A stretch of 9,787 nt of DNA from an uncultured Haloferula sp. (GTDB lineage Bacteria > Verrucomicrobiota > Verrucomicrobiae > Verrucomicrobiales > Akkermansiaceae), in NCBI GenBank assembly GCA_946885645.1, contig CAMPGU010000151.1, positions 1-9,787 of the forward strand, written 5' to 3'. A program made the translations under genes and the position numbers. The notes beneath the pieces were generated by a model. It was not told the DNA's origin. It worked only from the letters and a program-made list of their open reading frames with translations, and did not search any database. Shown piece after piece: positions 7,402 to 9,787 of this stretch (its first letter is position 1; each line of letters opens with the position of its first letter).

Positions 7402-8112
7402 ATGCATCGCCCGCGTCCCATCGTTCTCGCCGCCACGGTCTTCGGACTGTCCGCGGGGGCGTGGACCTGTGCCGCGCAGGGGACGGATGCCGAGGACCTG
7501 CAGGGCCTCGTCAAGGACCTGCGCCGGCAGAACGAGACTCTGGAAAAGAGCCTCGTGCAGGCGAACCGCGCCGAGAAGGAGGCCTCCGAGCAGCTTGCTC
7601 GCGTCCGCCTGCAGCTCGAAGCGCTCGGCCGGGACCTCCTCGAAGGGGGAGAAGACCGTCTGGTCCAGGCGACCGCCGACCGCCAGATCCTCGAGGACCG
7701 GCTCGGCAACCTGGAAGGAATCTCCAACCGCTTGGTTTCCGCCATCACCGATTACCTCCGGCAGGCGGTGGCCGCGGACCCCGATGCCCGCCTCCGGGTG
7801 GAAACTGCTATCCGGGAGCTTGACGAAGTCCTCGGAGTAAGGCAGAAGCCCGCCCCCGCAGCCGCCGGCTCCGCCGGAAACGCACGGGTGGTGAACATCG
7901 ATCCGGAAAGCGGTCTCCTCGTCCTGAACGTCGGGGAAGCCCAAGGAGCCCGGATCGGCACCACCTACCGCCTCGTCCGCGGGGCACAACCTTTCGGCTC
8001 CGCCATCGTAGCCGACGTCCGCCGCAACGTGTGCGGCGCCTTCGTCGAAGAACTGGATCCGGGTCAAGGCCCGGTGAAATTCGGCGATACCGCCATCCTC
8101 ATCACAGAATAA
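7402..8112 (+). CDS. Exported coiled-coil protein of unknown function inserted between rpsS and rplV
   Basis: I do not recognise this 236-residue protein as a named family. Residues 1-25 look like a Sec signal peptide: a basic start (HRPRP), a hydrophobic core (about 7-21) and a likely signal peptidase I cut after CAA at 23-25. C23 is not in a normal lipobox (it reads AWTC). Residues about 29-145 are almost entirely charged heptad-like helix (LVKDLRRQNETLEKSL and similar), so a long coiled coil is expected, followed by a P/A/G-rich linker (149-159). Residues 160-236 form a compact glycine-rich domain of short strands (VVNID, LLVLNVG, GTTYRLVRG, GSAIVADV, GDTAILI), probably a small beta barrel. 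The ATG at 7402 was chosen because it opens the signal peptide and lies after the rpsS stop; the frame extends upstream inside rpsS. Codon use differs from its neighbours: 8 of 23 arginines are CGG, against none in rpsS or rplV. Periplasmic or envelope localisation is inferred. Confidence 0.9.
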   Translation: MHRPRPIVLAATVFGLSAGAWTCAAQGTDAEDLQGLVKDLRRQNETLEKSLVQANRAEKEASEQLARVRLQLEALGRDLLEGGEDRLVQATADRQILEDRLGNLEGISNRLVSAITDYLRQAVAADPDARLRVETAIRELDEVLGVRQKPAPAAAGSAGNARVVNIDPESGLLVLNVGEAQGARIGTTYRLVRGAQPFGSAIVADVRRNVCGAFVEELDPGQGPVKFGDTAILITE

Positions 8113-8153
8113 CGCCCGCAAGGCCTACGCTAACGCCTCACCGACCCCGATCC

Positions 8154-8549
8154 ATGGAAGTCAAGAGCACCACCAAATACGTCCGCCTGTCTCCGAAGAA
8201 GGCGCGCGACGTCGCCCGTGAAATCCAGGGGCTGCCCGTGTCGAGCGCGCTCGACATCCTCACCTTCACTCCGAAGAAGGCCGCCTTTCACATCAACAAG
8301 ACCCTCAAGACCGCGATCGCGGACGCCGAGAACAACTTCTCCGTCAGCGCCGAGGGCCTGATCGTGAAGGAAGCCGTCATCGGTGCCGGTCCGGTCCTGA
8401 AGCGTTTCTCGCCGCGTGCCAAGGGCTCCGCAGGTGCCATCCTGAAGCGCACCAGCCACATTTCCATCACCCTCGCGGAAGCGCCGGAAGGCGACGCGAA
8501 GCCGAAGCGAATCAACGTCTCCAAGAAGGCAGCCGGCAAGGAAGCCTGA
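8154..8549 (+). CDS. rplV: 50S ribosomal protein L22
   Basis: L22 binds all domains of 23S rRNA and its long beta hairpin lines the exit tunnel opposite L4, where macrolides bind. The product has 131 residues: the family core (about 1-107) with YVRLSPKKARDVAREIQG (9-26), the helix region FHINKTLKTAIADAENN (45-61) and the tunnel hairpin GPVLKRFSPRAKGSAGAILKR (79-99). A charged C-terminal tail PEGDAKPKRINVSKKAAGKEA adds about 20 residues compared with E. coli (110). The ATG at 8154 is preferred over an in-frame ATG at 8031, which lies inside the upstream gene and would add 41 residues unlike L22. It follows CCCGATCC and lacks a Shine-Dalgarno sequence. Confidence 0.96.
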   Translation: MEVKSTTKYVRLSPKKARDVAREIQGLPVSSALDILTFTPKKAAFHINKTLKTAIADAENNFSVSAEGLIVKEAVIGAGPVLKRFSPRAKGSAGAILKRTSHISITLAEAPEGDAKPKRINVSKKAAGKEA

Positions 8550-8576
8550 TCCCACCTACTCTCACCGCATTTCATC

Positions 8577-9287
8577 ATGGGCCAGAAAGTCAACCCCATC
8601 GGTTTCCGCCTCGCCGTTTCCAAAGACTGGCGCTCCAAGTGGTTCGCCGCCGGCAAGGATTACGCCGAAAAGCTCCACGAGGACCTCAGGATCCGCGGCT
8701 ACATGCGCCAGCGCCTGCAGTTCGCCGCGCTTGCACGCGTGGTGATCGAGCGTGCGTGGAACAGCGTCCGCGTGACGCTCCACACCTCCCGCCCCGGCCT
8801 GATCATCGGCCGCAAGGGCTCGGAGATCGAGCGCATGACCAAGGAGCTTTCCGACATCTGCAAAGGTGCCCAGGTGAAGATCGACATCGTCGAGATCCGC
8901 AAGCCGGAGCTCGATGCCCAGCTCATCTGCGAGCAGGTGGCCGTCCAGCTCGAGCGCCGGATTTCCTTCCGCCGCGCCATGAAGCGGGCCGTGCAAACCG
9001 CGATGGACTTCGGTGCCGACGGCATCCGGATCCGTTGCGCCGGCCGCCTCGGCGGTGCGGACATCGCCCGCTCCGAGTGGTACCGCGAAGGCAAGGTGCC
9101 GCTCCAGACCCTGCGCGTCCCGCTTGACTACGGCTTCGCCGAAGCCCGCACCGTTTACGGCGTGATCGGCATCAAGTGCTGGGTCAACAAGAAGGAAGAC
9201 GACGGCAGCTCCCCGCGCCCCGAGCGTGGCGGCGACCGCCGCGACCGCGACAACCGCGGACCCCGCCGCCCGCGCGGCAACCAGTAA
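8577..9287 (+). CDS. rpsC: 30S ribosomal protein S3
   Basis: S3 lies at the mRNA entry channel of the 30S subunit, where it contributes to mRNA unwinding together with S4 and S5. The 236-residue product begins GQKVNPIGFRL, as is usual. The type II KH domain has its GXXG loop as GRKG at 78-81 within PGLIIGRKGSEIERM. The C-terminal domain contains CAGRLGGADIARSEWYREGKVPLQTLR (about 160-186) and TVYGVIGIKCWV. The tail after about residue 205 is low complexity and strongly charged, rich in R, D, G and P, and differs from the E. coli C-terminus; it may stay disordered. The start lies after CATTTCATC with no Shine-Dalgarno sequence. The gap to rplP is 42 nt. Confidence 0.97.
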   Translation: MGQKVNPIGFRLAVSKDWRSKWFAAGKDYAEKLHEDLRIRGYMRQRLQFAALARVVIERAWNSVRVTLHTSRPGLIIGRKGSEIERMTKELSDICKGAQVKIDIVEIRKPELDAQLICEQVAVQLERRISFRRAMKRAVQTAMDFGADGIRIRCAGRLGGADIARSEWYREGKVPLQTLRVPLDYGFAEARTVYGVIGIKCWVNKKEDDGSSPRPERGGDRRDRDNRGPRRPRGNQ

Positions 9288-9315
9288 TCGAATTTCACAA
9301 CCCGAACCATTTCCC

Positions 9316-9321
9316 AGGAGG
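9316..9321 (+). promoter_or_regulatory. Strong Shine-Dalgarno AGGAGG of rplP
   Basis: The full AGGAGG consensus lies 8 nt before the ATG at 9330. It decides the choice of 9330 over the second in-frame ATG at 9339. It is the only full Shine-Dalgarno sequence in front of any gene in the operon. Confidence 0.85.
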
Positions 9322-9329
9322 ACTGAGCC

Positions 9330-9749
9330 ATGCCCTTGATGCCCAAACGCACGAAGTTCCGCAAGTCGCACCGCGGCAGCCGCGCCGGCAATGCGCAGCG
9401 CGGAACCACAGTCGCCTTCGGCGATTTCGGCCTCCAGGCGCTCGATCGCGGATGGATGACCAACCGCCAGATCGAAGCCTGCCGTATCGCCATCAACCGC
9501 TTCCTCAAGCGTAAAGGAAAGGTCTGGATCCGGATCTTCCCGCACAAGTCGATCACCGCCCGTCCGCCGGAAACCCGTATGGGTAAGGGCAAGGGTGCCG
9601 TCGAGGCGTGGGTCGCCGTGATCCGCCCCGGCAACATGCTTTTCGAAGTCGCCGGCGTGCCGGAATCCCAGGCCAAGGAGGCCATGCGCCTTGCTTCCTA
9701 CAAGCTCGGCCTTCCCACCCGCTTCGTCGTCCGCAACCCCCACGACTGA
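9330..9749 (+). CDS. rplP: 50S ribosomal protein L16
   Basis: L16 organises the central protuberance and A-site region of the large subunit and is a late assembly protein. The product has 139 residues, close to the usual 136-140. Features are [13 protein letters not shown] (4-16), [27 protein letters not shown] (about 31-57), [29 protein letters not shown] (about 61-89) and the C-terminal [19 protein letters not shown]. The segment [10 protein letters not shown] contains the arginine that is hydroxylated in E. coli L16, so the site is conserved; whether it is modified here is unknown. It is the one gene with a full Shine-Dalgarno sequence. The next start codon is 27 nt after the stop. Confidence 0.97.
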   Translation: MPLMPKRTKFRKSHRGSRAGNAQRGTTVAFGDFGLQALDRGWMTNRQIEACRIAINRFLKRKGKVWIRIFPHKSITARPPETRMGKGKGAVEAWVAVIRPGNMLFEVAGVPESQAKEAMRLASYKLGLPTRFVVRNPHD

Positions 9750-9776
9750 GGCTCCACCGTATAACGAACCACCACC

Positions 9777-9787
9777 ATGGCTCAGAC
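9777..9787 (+). CDS. rpmC: Start of next operon gene, probably 50S ribosomal protein L29 (partial)
   Basis: Only ATG GCT CAG AC (Met-Ala-Gln and a further codon begun) lies in the window. Its identity is inferred from position: rpmC follows rplP in the S10 operon of nearly all bacteria. The start shows the same pattern as the other genes, with CCACCACC directly before the ATG and no Shine-Dalgarno sequence. The symbol is provisional. Confidence 0.5.

Noticed and set aside
8031..8153. Upstream extension of rplV by 41 codons
   Set aside because: It overlaps the end of the preceding gene and gives a basic, proline-rich sequence unlike any L22. The ATG at 8154 gives the normal family start.
8562..9743. 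Open frame of 393 codons antisense to rpsC and rplP
   Set aside because: It spans two convincing ribosomal genes and their gap on the opposite strand, with alanine-, glycine- and histidine-rich shadow composition.

Overview
The window is GC-rich bacterial chromosome. It holds the start of a merged str-S10 ribosomal protein operon on the + strand, preceded by a Met tRNA gene and a divergent, truncated oxidoreductase gene. A verrucomicrobial host (Verrucomicrobiae-like) is my best guess. The reasons are a Tat-exported Gfo/Idh/MocA oxidoreductase of the subtype expanded in Planctomycetes and Verrucomicrobia, the gene order rpsL-rpsG-fusA-rpsJ with no tuf, and the near absence of Shine-Dalgarno sequences. 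The assignment rests on recalled family resemblance, not on a search.

Layout. Positions 1-573 (- strand) carry the first 191 codons of the oxidoreductase. Positions 574-747 are intergenic. A tRNA with anticodon CAT and an encoded CCA end lies at 748-822. Positions 823-1115 hold a short palindrome, an AT-rich stretch, a good sigma70-type promoter (922-949) and an inferred leader of roughly 160 nt that can fold into two hairpins. The operon then runs without a break to the window end: rpsL (S12), rpsG (S7), fusA (EF-G), rpsJ (S10), rplC (L3), rplD (L4), rplW (L23), rplB (L2), rpsS (S19), an exported coiled-coil protein of unknown function, rplV (L22), rpsC (S3), rplP (L16) and the first codons of the next gene, probably rpmC (L29). 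Gaps are 18-50 nt, no genes overlap, and no internal terminator is visible.

How it works together. S12, S7, S10, S19 and S3 join the 30S subunit. L3, L4, L23, L2, L22 and L16 join the 50S subunit. EF-G drives translocation. The odd member is the gene at 7402-8112: a signal peptide, a long coiled coil and a small C-terminal glycine-rich beta domain, placed between rpsS and rplV, which are normally adjacent.

The most interesting points are (1) this exported protein inside the S10 cluster; (2) the structured rpsL leader, in which TCCTGCG (1043-1049), partly in an internal loop of a strong hairpin, is perfectly complementary to CGCAGGA (1104-1110), the rpsL Shine-Dalgarno region; and (3) start sites that almost all lack a Shine-Dalgarno sequence and carry C at -1, with one classical AGGAGG, before rplP.
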